From assembly GCF_900112345.1 (NCBI RefSeq), contig NZ_FOLB01000001.1, positions 434,001 through 498,000 of the forward strand: DNA of 64,000 nt, in the 5' to 3' direction. Below are positions 54,720 to 63,873 of this stretch, in pieces; positions within the stretch are counted from its first letter, which is position 1, and every line of letters begins with the position of its first letter. The notes beneath the pieces are model-generated. The model was not told the origin of the DNA, did not search any database, and saw nothing but the letters and a program-made list of their open reading frames with translations. The stretch comes from Nocardioides terrae (GTDB lineage Bacteria > Actinomycetota > Actinomycetes > Propionibacteriales > Nocardioidaceae). The translations under genes and the position numbers were made by a program.

Positions 54720-55850
54720 ATGGCACGCAAGCCATCTGAGGAAGAGGAATTGGCGCCAGATGCGCACGGGCTCTACGACGCGACCTGGCAGGACGCCGAG
54801 TGGATGGCGATGGTTGAGCGGCTTGTTGCTGACGGGTTCGTAACCTGGAAAGAGGCCGCCGCCACCCTGCTGGGCGAACTCAACCCGCCGCAGGTAGGCA
54901 CACAGATCGCCTCATCCGACGCAGGCACCTTCGGGTTCAAAGCGAATCACCGCTCGGCCTTCCCTGACGAGTCGCTGATGAGCCACGTCCTGGAATGGTT
55001 CTATGCCGAGAGCGGTCGTTGTGTTCATGAGGTTGAAGGAAAAAAGTGCGGGACCCGCCTCGATCTTCAGGCCGACCACATCAACGGACGCGAAAACTTC
55101 TCCGACAAGGCGGCCGCAGACACACTAGACAATCTGACCCTGCGATGCCGGCGCCACAACGTCGCCAAGCGCAAGTCCCACATCCTCAATGCGAATCGAA
55201 CGCTGCTCCCAGCGCAGCAGGCTCTGATGTGGATACTCATCGAGATTCAACCGCGCACGAAGGTTGACTTTGGCCGCCTTTGCCGCATCTACGGCATGAC
55301 GATGGCGTCGGTCCGTTTCGACGAGGCCTGGGCCATGGCGATCTGGCGCGAGCGCGAAGGCCGATACCAAATTGCGGCACTGACCGACCGCTACGACTTG
55401 GTCATCTGGCCAGACAACGCCATCACGCGCCGGTACACGAGCGTCGAGCCAGCCCCGGTCGGGGCGCAGATCCTGGCACCTGATGTGCACGGCGATGGCA
55501 TCCTTTGCTTCGTCGCGTCTCCAGATGTCGGCATGGCCAACTTGCGGTACTACGAGTGTGACGTGGCCAAGATTCCCTTCATCTATCCACTGGACTCGCG
55601 GCCCACGACCGACATCGCGATCTGGCCGACCGCAAAGGGCGGCGTGCCCATGCCGCCTCGCGGGCTACAGCTCCACACTTGGGCTTTGCGTCGCCCGAAC
55701 CAGGAGATCTATTGGTCCGCGCCTGGGTTGCAGCGTCGGGCTCCGGTGCCGAAGACGGTGAACGGCCTCAAGGTGACCGGCCTGGGACGTCGAGCAACTG
55801 TTTCCGATCTGTCCCTGACGATTCCCGAAGGCGCAGTCAAAGAAGCGTGA
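54720..55850 (+). CDS. HNH endonuclease, long paralogue (restriction candidate)
   Basis: A 376-residue protein. Residues about 45-200 are homologous to the short HNH protein, with an intact HNH site (RCVHEVEGKKCGTRLDLQADH, then DNLTLRCRRHN). Residues about 210-376 form an extra domain absent from the short protein (FVASPDVGMANLRYY, LDSRPTTDIAIWP). GGAGGT lies 6 nt before the ATG. It is convergent with the DNA methyltransferase, overlapping by 14 nt, the classic layout of a type II restriction pair. Confidence 0.85.
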   Translation: MARKPSEEEELAPDAHGLYDATWQDAEWMAMVERLVADGFVTWKEAAATLLGELNPPQVGTQIASSDAGTFGFKANHRSAFPDESLMSHVLEWFYAESGRCVHEVEGKKCGTRLDLQADHINGRENFSDKAAADTLDNLTLRCRRHNVAKRKSHILNANRTLLPAQQALMWILIEIQPRTKVDFGRLCRIYGMTMASVRFDEAWAMAIWREREGRYQIAALTDRYDLVIWPDNAITRRYTSVEPAPVGAQILAPDVHGDGILCFVASPDVGMANLRYYECDVAKIPFIYPLDSRPTTDIAIWPTAKGGVPMPPRGLQLHTWALRRPNQEIYWSAPGLQRRAPVPKTVNGLKVTGLGRRATVSDLSLTIPEGAVKEA

Positions 55851-58164
55851 GAATGGTGCTCTCCAACGCCAACTCCGCCTGGTGCTCGCTAATGAGCCGA
55901 CGACTTAGTTCGGCGTAGGTAGGGTCGCGCTCGATCAGGACCGCCTCGTGACCAGCGCTCATGGCTCCACGCGCCGTTGTCCCCGAACCGCCAAACGGAT
56001 CGAGAACCAGCGACCCGGGAGCAAGACCATCCAGCAGCGCGGTCACGAGCTCTAGCGGGTACGGCGCGGTGTGACCGAGGGTGTTCTGCCCTCGAACCAT
56101 CTTCACCACTGGGTGAATCCGCAGAGGCTGGTTGAGGCACGGCAGTCCACCCCGCTGCTTGACGTCCTCGGGCGTCTGCGCCGGCTTCTGCACCACGATG
56201 ACGTGCTCCCAGCAGTTGAACGGCGACTGGTAGAACGGTGAGAAGTTCCCGGCATTGAAGCCGCGCTTCCCCTGGATCTCGCCCTTGTCCCAAACTGCCG
56301 ACCCCATGTACCTGAAGCCCATGCGTCGGAAAGCGTCGACCATCAGGCCGGAGAGCAGCAGCCGCTTCTTCCCCATGTCGCTGAATGTGACCACTCGCTC
56401 GTTATCGAAGTAGTCAAAGATGTTGTAGACATACAGGCCGCCAGGCTTGAGCGTACGAAAGACCTCGTTAGCGATCCGGTACATGTCGTGCATGTAGGCG
56501 TAGAGGTTCGGCCATTGGGCATATTCACGGGCGTTGTAATAGGGCGGTGAGGTGACAGCCCGATCGAAAGCGCCATCAGGGATGTCAGCAAGCACCTCCA
56601 CGGCGTCACCTTCTACTACGCCCCACCCCGAATCGCTGACGCTGAGCTGGGTCATCGGTCCACTTGGTGACGGCGGCTTCACGGGCAGATAGCGGCAGAA
56701 GAACGCGGAATCCCAGAAGAGGGGGTTGCCGCTCGCACTTTCTGGCTCCTCGCCGCTGCGGAGGTCCCGGCCCCGGGGCTCGGATGGCGATTCCTTGACG
56801 TCGAGGAGCACCACCACGTCCCCACGCATCGAGTAGTGCGCGAGAAGGGTGTCCAGGATCTCCTCATCAGAGATGAAAGGGAGAACGTCGCGCTGCCAAC
56901 GACGGACGCTCTCCAACGAGATCTGATTGCCGTCGGTCTCGATCGCTTCCTGTTTTAGAAGCGATCGGAAGTCATAACGCTTTCCTCGGTTGTAGATGCT
57001 GCGATCGGCACAGAGCGGGTTCGCACACTCCCAACTCTTGACGCCGAAGCTCGGGTAGGAGTTGCCGCCGATGTTGTCACTACGGCAGCCCGGACATGGC
57101 ACCTTGGTCTCGTCGCGACGGTTCTTCTGCAAGACGAGCAGGAGTCTCCGAATGTGGTCAGCCTCGTCGTGTAGGACGAACGTGTCCCGGTACGTGAAGC
57201 CTTCGTTCAGCAACGCGAACTGAGCCTTGTCCTCATTGATCTTGGTGACGTGGCTGACCGTCTCACGCTCGACGTCCTTCGCGCGAAAGAACAACTGCTT
57301 GAGCGGCACCTCGCTGAATCGCTCGGCGAACAACGGCAGGTCCGAAGCCAACTCCCACGCCTCTGCCTCGAGCCCGTCTTCGACGTTGATGAGGATTGCC
57401 AGGAAGCCGTAGTTGTCGATCGCGTCGAACTCGTCAGCGATCCACTGCGTTAGCCCTGCTCGTTGAGCTTCGTACGCCTCGCGGGGCTCGGGCCGCACCT
57501 GTCGAACGACCAAGCTGCGCCGCCGTTCGAAGAGGGCTGGGTTGAAGGCCCGCAGGTCAGACATGTAGTCCTCGGAGAACGGCATCGGTGGATCAGCGAA
57601 GACACCAGCGATCTCGGCGGTGGGCCAGATCGACCATGCGAGCGGACCAGCGGCTGCGTTGAACACGTCATTGGCGACATCGCGATCTGGCTGCTTTCGC
57701 AACTTCGTCGGATTAGTGGTTTCGGCCAGCAGCAGTCGCCTCGTCTCCGCGTGGCTCACCGGCGCCACCGCGGCCCGCAAACGGTGCAGCAGATGTCCGG
57801 ACACCCCGCGCTCTTCCAGATGCTGTTCTAGCTCGTCGATTCGACCGGTGTTGATCGCCCATTCGAGGCGACGCTTCGTCGGGTAGTTGAACGTGATGGC
57901 GGAGCCCGCGCACTCGGCGTATAGCGCGGCGATGCTCTGCTTGTTCGCAACCATCTTCTGGTTCAGCCGCCCAAAGAACTCAGCCGAAATGCGCCCCCGC
58001 TCGATGTCAACCGCCGGTCCGAGAGTCGCGATGACCGTCTCCACAGCGCTCGCAACGTCACGCGACAGGGTCCCGGGGATGCCCGTTAGCTCTCGGAGCA
58101 GGCGCTCGAAGGCATGGGGATCACCAACACGGTGAACCAGCTCAGGAGTCTTGGCGTTGGGCAT
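55837..58164 (-). CDS. Large beta-class DNA methyltransferase with zinc ribbon
   Basis: A 775-residue protein. Residues 1-500 form a long helical region of no recognised family containing a zinc ribbon (CPGC ... CANPLC) near 355-390. The C-terminal third is a SAM-dependent DNA methyltransferase with TSPPYYNARE near residue 538 and FGGSGTTARGA near 725; this motif order (IV before I) is beta class, N4-cytosine or N6-adenine. ATG 58164 is used; ATG 58209 is possible and neither has a ribosome site. It should protect host DNA from the HNH nucleases. Confidence 0.88.
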   Translation of the reverse strand: MPNAKTPELVHRVGDPHAFERLLRELTGIPGTLSRDVASAVETVIATLGPAVDIERGRISAEFFGRLNQKMVANKQSIAALYAECAGSAITFNYPTKRRLEWAINTGRIDELEQHLEERGVSGHLLHRLRAAVAPVSHAETRRLLLAETTNPTKLRKQPDRDVANDVFNAAAGPLAWSIWPTAEIAGVFADPPMPFSEDYMSDLRAFNPALFERRRSLVVRQVRPEPREAYEAQRAGLTQWIADEFDAIDNYGFLAILINVEDGLEAEAWELASDLPLFAERFSEVPLKQLFFRAKDVERETVSHVTKINEDKAQFALLNEGFTYRDTFVLHDEADHIRRLLLVLQKNRRDETKVPCPGCRSDNIGGNSYPSFGVKSWECANPLCADRSIYNRGKRYDFRSLLKQEAIETDGNQISLESVRRWQRDVLPFISDEEILDTLLAHYSMRGDVVVLLDVKESPSEPRGRDLRSGEEPESASGNPLFWDSAFFCRYLPVKPPSPSGPMTQLSVSDSGWGVVEGDAVEVLADIPDGAFDRAVTSPPYYNAREYAQWPNLYAYMHDMYRIANEVFRTLKPGGLYVYNIFDYFDNERVVTFSDMGKKRLLLSGLMVDAFRRMGFRYMGSAVWDKGEIQGKRGFNAGNFSPFYQSPFNCWEHVIVVQKPAQTPEDVKQRGGLPCLNQPLRIHPVVKMVRGQNTLGHTAPYPLELVTALLDGLAPGSLVLDPFGGSGTTARGAMSAGHEAVLIERDPTYAELSRRLISEHQAELALESTILTLL

Positions 58165-58323
58165 GGGAAGACGGTAAGCGATGCCACTGACAATCCCGAG
58201 GCGGCGCATCGTGGCTGTGGAGAACCTGCCCCCAGAACCGCCTGTGGAGAAGACCTGGCATGCCGGCGCCTGCCAAGGCCCACCGACGTAACTCCAAGCT
58301 GGCCTCGGTGGACGTGCGACCCG

Positions 58324-58614
58324 TCACTCTGGGGAGTTCCGCGTGAGGGCACCATCGAGCACAAGTTCCAGCCGCAGCTGGTCGCCTCCCAGCTGGAGCA
58401 TTCGCTCGATGGCAGTCTCCAAGCGAACCAGCAGTTCGTCGGAGTCGCCGGTAATCGCATGCGTGGCCGGCCCTTCAGGGTTGAATACGTCGAGTTCGAT
58501 TAGGAGCCGCTCGAAGTGGCTCGACTCGTCGATTTCAGCGGTGCTGTCAGCCAGCGCAGCGAGACACGAGCGGGCGTCGCCCAGCGCGTCCAGGTAGTCC
58601 AGGTCGAGCGTCAC
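58324..58614 (-). CDS. Small hypothetical protein
   Basis: A 96-residue acidic, helical protein starting at GTG (LDYLDALGDARSCLAALAD...). No family recognised. It lies between the methyltransferase and the relaxase. Confidence 0.45.
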   Translation of the reverse strand: MTLDLDYLDALGDARSCLAALADSTAEIDESSHFERLLIELDVFNPEGPATHAITGDSDELLVRLETAIERMLQLGGDQLRLELVLDGALTRNSPE

Positions 58615-58754
58615 GCACCCAGGATGCGGGGCCGACGAACTGCGGCCGCGCGCCTGCGGCTCAGCCGTGGACAGGCACCTTGACTCCGTAGCTATGGACC
58701 CCTTCGAGCCTCTGCTTCTCCTCCGCCCTCACCTCCTGACCACTGGGAATCGTT

Positions 58755-58797
58755 GACTCTCATCACCTCCTCGAATCTCACCCCCATCGACTCTCAT
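58755..58797 (+). repeat. Three iteron-like short repeats upstream of the relaxase
   Basis: GACTCTCAT at 58755 and 58789 and GAATCTCAC at 58773 recur at 16-18 nt intervals in a pyrimidine-rich, gene-free stretch before the relaxase, as protein-binding sites of an oriT or replication origin often do. Confidence 0.45.
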
Positions 58798-58836
58798 TTA
58801 GCTCCCTTCACCACTTCCTCGCGAGCGGCACACATG

Positions 58837-58852
58837 CTACGAAGGTTCGTAG
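58837..58852. repeat. Inverted repeat, candidate oriT element
   Basis: CTACGAA-GG-TTCGTAG, a perfect 7-bp inverted repeat about 50 nt before the relaxase start, a usual position for relaxase-binding hairpins. Confidence 0.5.
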
Positions 58853-58854
58853 AT

Positions 58855-58878
58855 GGGTCGCCCGTGATCGGGCGGCCC
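58855..58878. terminator. Strong GC-rich hairpin before the relaxase gene
   Basis: GGGTCGCCC / GGGCGGCCC with a 6-nt loop. It could be a terminator or part of oriT; there is no T-run. Confidence 0.45.
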
Positions 58879-58904
58879 ACACGGCATTTCTAGGGGTCCG
58901 TTGG

Positions 58905-61574
58905 TTGTCGACGGACGTCGTGGAGGCGGTGATCGGCGTGCATGGCGGCGTGAAGTTCTACCGCGGTGCGGCGAAAGCCGCGCGCGCCTATGTCGAGCGG
59001 GATCGCTCGCGGGCCGATGACTACTACCTCGGCGAGGGCAGCGGCGTCGCGGCCCGGCTCACAGCAACCCCGGACGGCGTCGACCAAGCCGGCTTGATGA
59101 ACGGCGAGATCTATGAGCAATGGGTAGCCGGGGTCGACGTCGACACCGGGCGCAAGAAGGGTCGGGTCCGCGGAGACGCGAACGCGCTGCGGTTCGTCGA
59201 GGTCACCATCAACGGACCCAAGACCTGGTCGTTGGCCGCTGCGCTTCATCCAGACATCTCGGCCGCGCTGGACGAAGCCCAGGACAAGGCAGCCGCCGAG
59301 ATCGTCGGCTGGGTCGCCCAGCACGCGACCACCCGGGTGGGACCGCGCGGTCGCCAGGTGCAGGTGCCGGTCGAGAAGATCGAGGCTGCAGTGATCCGGC
59401 ACTACACGTCACGTGCCGGTGATCCGCACCGGCACCTGCACCTCCAGGTCAACGCCCGCGTGTGGGCGGCCGGCGCCTGGCGGGGCCTGCACTCGGTGGG
59501 GGTGCGCGACATGATCGAGGCGATCAACGGCATCGGGCACGCCGCGGTCGCCACCGACCCTGAGTTCCGGGCGGCCCTCGCCGCACGCGGCTTCACCCTG
59601 GACCCCGAGACCGGGGAGATCGAGCAGCTCGCGCCGTACGTCGGGGCGTTCAGCGCCCGGACGAGTCAGATCCACCGCAACATCGACCGGTACGAAGCTG
59701 AGTGGCGGCGCGAGCATCCGGGTGAGGAGCCTGGGCCGTGGCTGCGTGAGGTGTGGGATCGGCGGGCGTGGGCCGATGCGCGGCCGGACAAGGTCGTCCC
59801 CACCGACGGCGCGGAGCTGGTGGCGCGTTGGAACGACGAGCTGTGCGCCCTGGGTTACAGCAATCCGGCCGCCCCAGCCGTGCTCGAAGCGACCCAGGTG
59901 GGCTGGATCGACCGAGACGAAGCGGCCGACTGGATCATCTCCCAGCTCGGGGCGAAGCGGTCGGCGTGGAACGCCGCCGACATCCGCGGCAGGGTCGAGG
60001 TCCTGTTGGCCCAGACCAACCTGGCCGCCGACCCCGCGGCGCGCGTCGAGCTCGCCGAGGACGTCACCGCCCGCGCAGCCGCACGCTGTGTTCGGCTGCT
60101 CGCCACACCCGACGTGCCCGAACATGTCCGCTCGCTGACCTCCCAGCAGGTGGTGAGGGTGGAGGCGGACCTCGTCCACCGCCTCGCCCGCCGCGCCGAG
60201 GAGCCGGCCAGGCGGGTCCGGCTGCAAGGGCGAGGGCTGACGCGGGTCGACCCCACTCAAGCCACCGTCGTCGGCGCCCTGGCCGGTGACGGCCAGCTGG
60301 TCGTCGTGGAGGGCGCGGCCGGTGCAGGGAAGACCACCGCGCTGAGGTCGGCGCAAACCGTGCTGGTACGTCAGGGGCGTCGGCTGCTGGTGGTGACGCC
60401 GACGCTGAAGGCAGCCGAGGTCGCCGCCGCGGAGACCGGCGCTGACGGCCACTCGGCGGCCTGGCTGATCCACCAGCATGGCTGGCGCTGGGACGACGAC
60501 GGGCATTGGGCCAGGCGCCCCGCCGCCAGCCCGGACCCGGCCGCGCAACTTCGCCGAGGAGACCTCCTGCTCGTCGACGAAGCCGGGATGCTCGACCAGG
60601 ACACCGCCCGGGCACTCGTCACGATCGCCGACGAGGCGGGGGCGCGGGTCGCCCTCGTCGGTGACCGGCACCAGCTCCCGGCAGTCGGACGCGGCGGCGT
60701 CCTGGACCACGCCCTCGCGTGGGCGCACCCGACCGCCGTGGTCACCCTGGAGAGGGTGCACCGCTTCACCGACCCCGACTACGCCGCACTCTCCCTGCGC
60801 ATGCGCAAGGGCGACGACCCTGCCGCAGTCTTCGACGCATTGCATCACCGCGGGTCAATCGTCGTCCACCCCAGCGACAGCGAGCGCACCGCCGCCCTCG
60901 CCGATGCGGGAGCGGCCGGCGACCTCATCCTCGCCGACACCCGCGAACAGGTCGTCAGCCTCAACGCCGCGATCCGCGACCAACGTCGCGCCCACCCCGC
61001 CACAGGCGGTTCAGGCGACGCAGACCCGTCGTTGGTGACCGCCAAGGGCGAACGGATCGGGCTCGGGGACAGGGTCGCCACCCGTCGCAACGACCCCGAC
61101 CTCGGCGTCGCCAACCGGCAAACCTGGACCGTCACCAGCATCCGCGACGACGGCACCCTGACGCTCCACGGCCACCGGCACGGGCGTGATCGGGAGATCC
61201 CGGCGGAGTACGCCACCCGGTTCGTTGAGCTCGCCTACGCCACCACCGTCCACGGAGCCCAAGGCGAGACCGTCTACCGAGCGCACTTCGCCGTCGGGGA
61301 CACCACGGGCGGCCCGGCGGCGTACGTCGCGATGACCCGAGGGCGGAACGGGAACACCGCGCACCTCGTGGCCGAGTCGGTTCAGGACGCCCGCACGCAG
61401 TGGGTCGCGGTGTTCGGCCGTGACCGGGCCGACCTCGGCGCCGCCCACGCGAAGCAGCAGGCGATCGACGCTATCGACCGCTACGGCACCCAGCAGGGGC
61501 GCCGGCCAATGGACCAGACCGTCGTGGAACCGCGACGCCCGACCCCGGCATCCGGCGCCGGGATTGGCATTTGA
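58905..61574 (+). CDS. MobF-type conjugative relaxase-helicase (TrwC/TraA-like)
   Basis: An 889-residue relaxase. The N-terminal nicking domain shows the metal-binding three-His motif RHLHLQVNA near residue 177 and candidate catalytic Tyr residues in DDYYLGEG near residue 40. The C-terminal helicase has Walker A GAAGAGKTTALRS near residue 470 and Walker B LLVDEAGMLD near 555. It nicks and unwinds oriT DNA for transfer. TTG 58905 follows GGGG; other starts are possible. No coupling protein or type IV secretion genes are nearby. Confidence 0.9.
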   Translation: MSTDVVEAVIGVHGGVKFYRGAAKAARAYVERDRSRADDYYLGEGSGVAARLTATPDGVDQAGLMNGEIYEQWVAGVDVDTGRKKGRVRGDANALRFVEVTINGPKTWSLAAALHPDISAALDEAQDKAAAEIVGWVAQHATTRVGPRGRQVQVPVEKIEAAVIRHYTSRAGDPHRHLHLQVNARVWAAGAWRGLHSVGVRDMIEAINGIGHAAVATDPEFRAALAARGFTLDPETGEIEQLAPYVGAFSARTSQIHRNIDRYEAEWRREHPGEEPGPWLREVWDRRAWADARPDKVVPTDGAELVARWNDELCALGYSNPAAPAVLEATQVGWIDRDEAADWIISQLGAKRSAWNAADIRGRVEVLLAQTNLAADPAARVELAEDVTARAAARCVRLLATPDVPEHVRSLTSQQVVRVEADLVHRLARRAEEPARRVRLQGRGLTRVDPTQATVVGALAGDGQLVVVEGAAGAGKTTALRSAQTVLVRQGRRLLVVTPTLKAAEVAAAETGADGHSAAWLIHQHGWRWDDDGHWARRPAASPDPAAQLRRGDLLLVDEAGMLDQDTARALVTIADEAGARVALVGDRHQLPAVGRGGVLDHALAWAHPTAVVTLERVHRFTDPDYAALSLRMRKGDDPAAVFDALHHRGSIVVHPSDSERTAALADAGAAGDLILADTREQVVSLNAAIRDQRRAHPATGGSGDADPSLVTAKGERIGLGDRVATRRNDPDLGVANRQTWTVTSIRDDGTLTLHGHRHGRDREIPAEYATRFVELAYATTVHGAQGETVYRAHFAVGDTTGGPAAYVAMTRGRNGNTAHLVAESVQDARTQWVAVFGRDRADLGAAHAKQQAIDAIDRYGTQQGRRPMDQTVVEPRRPTPASGAGIGI

Positions 61575-61576
61575 GA

Positions 61577-62197
61577 TCAATGAGGCCGCTTGCGCGGGCG
61601 CACGGGGCGCCACTCGACGCCGATCTCCTTCGCCAGCCAGGCGCTGAGTCCGGCTGGGTCCCGCGGTTGGGTGTCCTGAGGAGCGGTGGCAGCGTCGATC
61701 GCCGGCTGCCACGCTTCCCTGATCACCTGCGGGACGTTCAAGCGCTCCCAGACCTGCATCAACAAAATCCCGTCGACCGACTCCAACAGCAGGTCCGCGG
61801 TGCCACGAACGACGGCCCACTCGTAGTAGGCGATCCGCTCGGCCTCAACAGAGAGGTCCCACACCCGCGGCCGACGGGACTTGAACAGGGCCCCCAGCAC
61901 CTGGACTCTGCTGAAGCAGTCCGGCATCGGCACCGACCACAACCGCTCGGGCACCAGGTACTGGCCGATATCGGGATCCTGGCGCACGTCGAAGTCGATG
62001 ATCGGCTTGAACGTCAGCTCGGCATCAGCAGCCTCCAAGAGCCGCTCGACGACCTCCAAGGTGGGCGACTTCTTCCGCGACTCGTACTCCGAGACCGACG
62101 ACTGCTGCGTCCTCGCCCAGGCCGCCAACTTCTGCTGAGACAACCCGGCTGCCCTACGGGCTCTCTCGATGACCGTCTTCGTCGGGTCCACCACCAC
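61577..62197 (-). CDS. XRE family regulator of the mobile element
   Basis: A 206-residue protein. The N-terminal HTH (GLSQQKLAAWARTQQSSVSE) is followed by about 140 residues rich in Trp and Asp of no recognised family. Three successive GTG codons (62197-62191) begin it; GTG 62197 is taken. It is divergent from the excisionase and is convergent with the relaxase, 2 nt between stops. Confidence 0.83.
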   Translation of the reverse strand: MVVDPTKTVIERARRAAGLSQQKLAAWARTQQSSVSEYESRKKSPTLEVVERLLEAADAELTFKPIIDFDVRQDPDIGQYLVPERLWSVPMPDCFSRVQVLGALFKSRRPRVWDLSVEAERIAYYEWAVVRGTADLLLESVDGILLMQVWERLNVPQVIREAWQPAIDAATAPQDTQPRDPAGLSAWLAKEIGVEWRPVRPRKRPH

Positions 62198-62290
62198 AGA
62201 ATATCGCTGAACATCGATAGGGAGGGCCCACACACCTACTGGATGAGGTCGAGAACCGCTTGGCCTCATCGACCAGCAAGGAGCACCCCC

Positions 62291-62533
62291 ATGACCGCAC
62301 AGCAGACGAACCCCGGCGACAACCGCCGCCCGCCGAAGGGCCCCGGCGACGAGATGCTCAGCCTCCAAGAAGCCTGCACGTTCCTCCGCGTTCCCGAAGG
62401 AACCCTGCGCTACTGGCGCCACCTCGGCGCCGGCCCCCGCAGCTTCAAGGTCGGCCGCCACGTCCGCTACTGGCGAGCCGACCTCATCCTCTGGCTCACC
62501 GAGCAGACCAACCGTCCCCAGAACCACCGCTGA
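62291..62533 (+). CDS. Excisionase-like HTH protein
   Basis: An 80-residue winged-helix protein (LSLQEACTFLRVPEGTLRYW, then KVGRHVRYW) of the MerR/Xis type, beside the integrase. Such proteins help excise the element. An AGGAG site lies 9 nt before the ATG, and GATGAGG / CCTCATC at 62242-62270 forms an inverted repeat just upstream. Confidence 0.88.
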   Translation: MTAQQTNPGDNRRPPKGPGDEMLSLQEACTFLRVPEGTLRYWRHLGAGPRSFKVGRHVRYWRADLILWLTEQTNRPQNHR

Positions 62534-62593
62534 CCCTTGCCCCGCCGTCGGATCTCAGAGAGACGATGGAGCGATCCTGGAAGGAGCATCACC

Positions 62594-63715
62594 ATGGCGG
62601 GTAACATCGCCAAGCGAGCCAACGGCAAGTGGCGGGCGCGGTACCGCGACGAGGCCGGTAACGAACGCGCGCGGCACTTCGACCGCAAGATCGACGCCCA
62701 GCAGTGGCTGGACCAGGTCACCTCGGCGGTGGTCACCGGCACGTACGCCGATCCCCAGGCCGGACGGATCACCTTCGCAGCGTTCTTCGGGGAATGGTCG
62801 GCCCGCCAAGTGTGGGCACCCGGAACCGTTCTCGCGATGTCGCTGGCGGCGCGATCGGTGCCGTTCGCGGGGAAGCCGATGAAGCAGATCCGCCGCTCGG
62901 ACGTCGAGACGTGGGTCAAGCAGATGACCGCCGCCGGGCTTGCCCCCGGCACGATCAAGACGCGGTACGTCAACGTCAGGTCGGTGTTTCGCGCCGCAGT
63001 GAAGGACCGGGTGATCGGCTCCGACCCGACCGACGGCGTACGCCTCCCCCGCGGCCGTCGCGCAGACGTAGCCATGTCGATCCCCAATCCGGAGAAGGTG
63101 GGGCAGCTCATGGCCGTGGCCGACGAGCGGTTCCAACCGTTCATCGCCCTCTGCGCTTTCGCCGGCTTGCGGCTCGGCGAGGCCGCCGGTGTTCAGCTCG
63201 GCGACGTCGACTTCCTCCGCAAGTCGCTCAAGGTCTCCCGCCAGGTCCAGCGCGTCAACGGCGGGGCGATCGACGTACGCGCGCCGAAGTACGGCTCAGA
63301 GCGCGTCATCTACCTCGCCGACAGTCTCATCAACGTGCTCGCCGAACACGTCGCCGCTCACGGCACCACCGGCAAGGCTCGGTGGCTCTTCGCCGGCGAG
63401 GGCGACGAACCACCGCACCAGAACACCGTCGCCTATTGGTGGCGCAAGACGCTACGCGACTCCGGCCTGTCCGGCATCAAGCTCCACGACCTGCGGCACT
63501 TCTACGCATCGGGCCTCATCGCGGCCGGGTGCGACGTCGTGACCGTCCAGCGATCACTGGGCCACGCGAAGGCGACGACGACCCTCAACACCTACGCGCA
63601 CCTGTGGCCGACCGCCGAGGACCGCACGAGGAAGGCAGCGGAGTCGATCATGTCCGCGTCGCTCGGCCAACCAACCCCGGCCTTGGCCAAGTTGGGGGCG
63701 AGTCCGACTGAGTGA
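62594..63715 (+). CDS. int: Tyrosine recombinase/integrase
   Basis: A 373-residue phage-type integrase. An N-terminal arm-binding/SAM-like region precedes the catalytic domain with Arg in AGLRLGEAAG, His/Arg in LHDLRHFYASG, His in LGHAKATT and Tyr in NTYAHL. AAGGAG lies 7 nt before the ATG. A tRNA 3' end lies about 160 nt after its stop, the expected attachment site. Confidence 0.93.
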   Translation: MAGNIAKRANGKWRARYRDEAGNERARHFDRKIDAQQWLDQVTSAVVTGTYADPQAGRITFAAFFGEWSARQVWAPGTVLAMSLAARSVPFAGKPMKQIRRSDVETWVKQMTAAGLAPGTIKTRYVNVRSVFRAAVKDRVIGSDPTDGVRLPRGRRADVAMSIPNPEKVGQLMAVADERFQPFIALCAFAGLRLGEAAGVQLGDVDFLRKSLKVSRQVQRVNGGAIDVRAPKYGSERVIYLADSLINVLAEHVAAHGTTGKARWLFAGEGDEPPHQNTVAYWWRKTLRDSGLSGIKLHDLRHFYASGLIAAGCDVVTVQRSLGHAKATTTLNTYAHLWPTAEDRTRKAAESIMSASLGQPTPALAKLGASPTE

Positions 63716-63873
63716 GCTGTGGCCTCGCATCGCCGACGCACTTCCCACGGCATGAGCCGGTGGCGCGTCACAACCCAGAATGAGGAACGCCAGCGGCCGT
63801 CATCGGGCGGCGGCCTCTCCCGAGACACCGAGCCTCGCTCTCGCCAGCCGACCCTCCAGACTCCCGGGCGAAA

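Noticed and set aside
63795..63815. Hairpin GGCCG / CGGCC after the integrase as a terminator
   Set aside because: Stem of only 5 bp in very GC-rich DNA; not distinguishable from chance.
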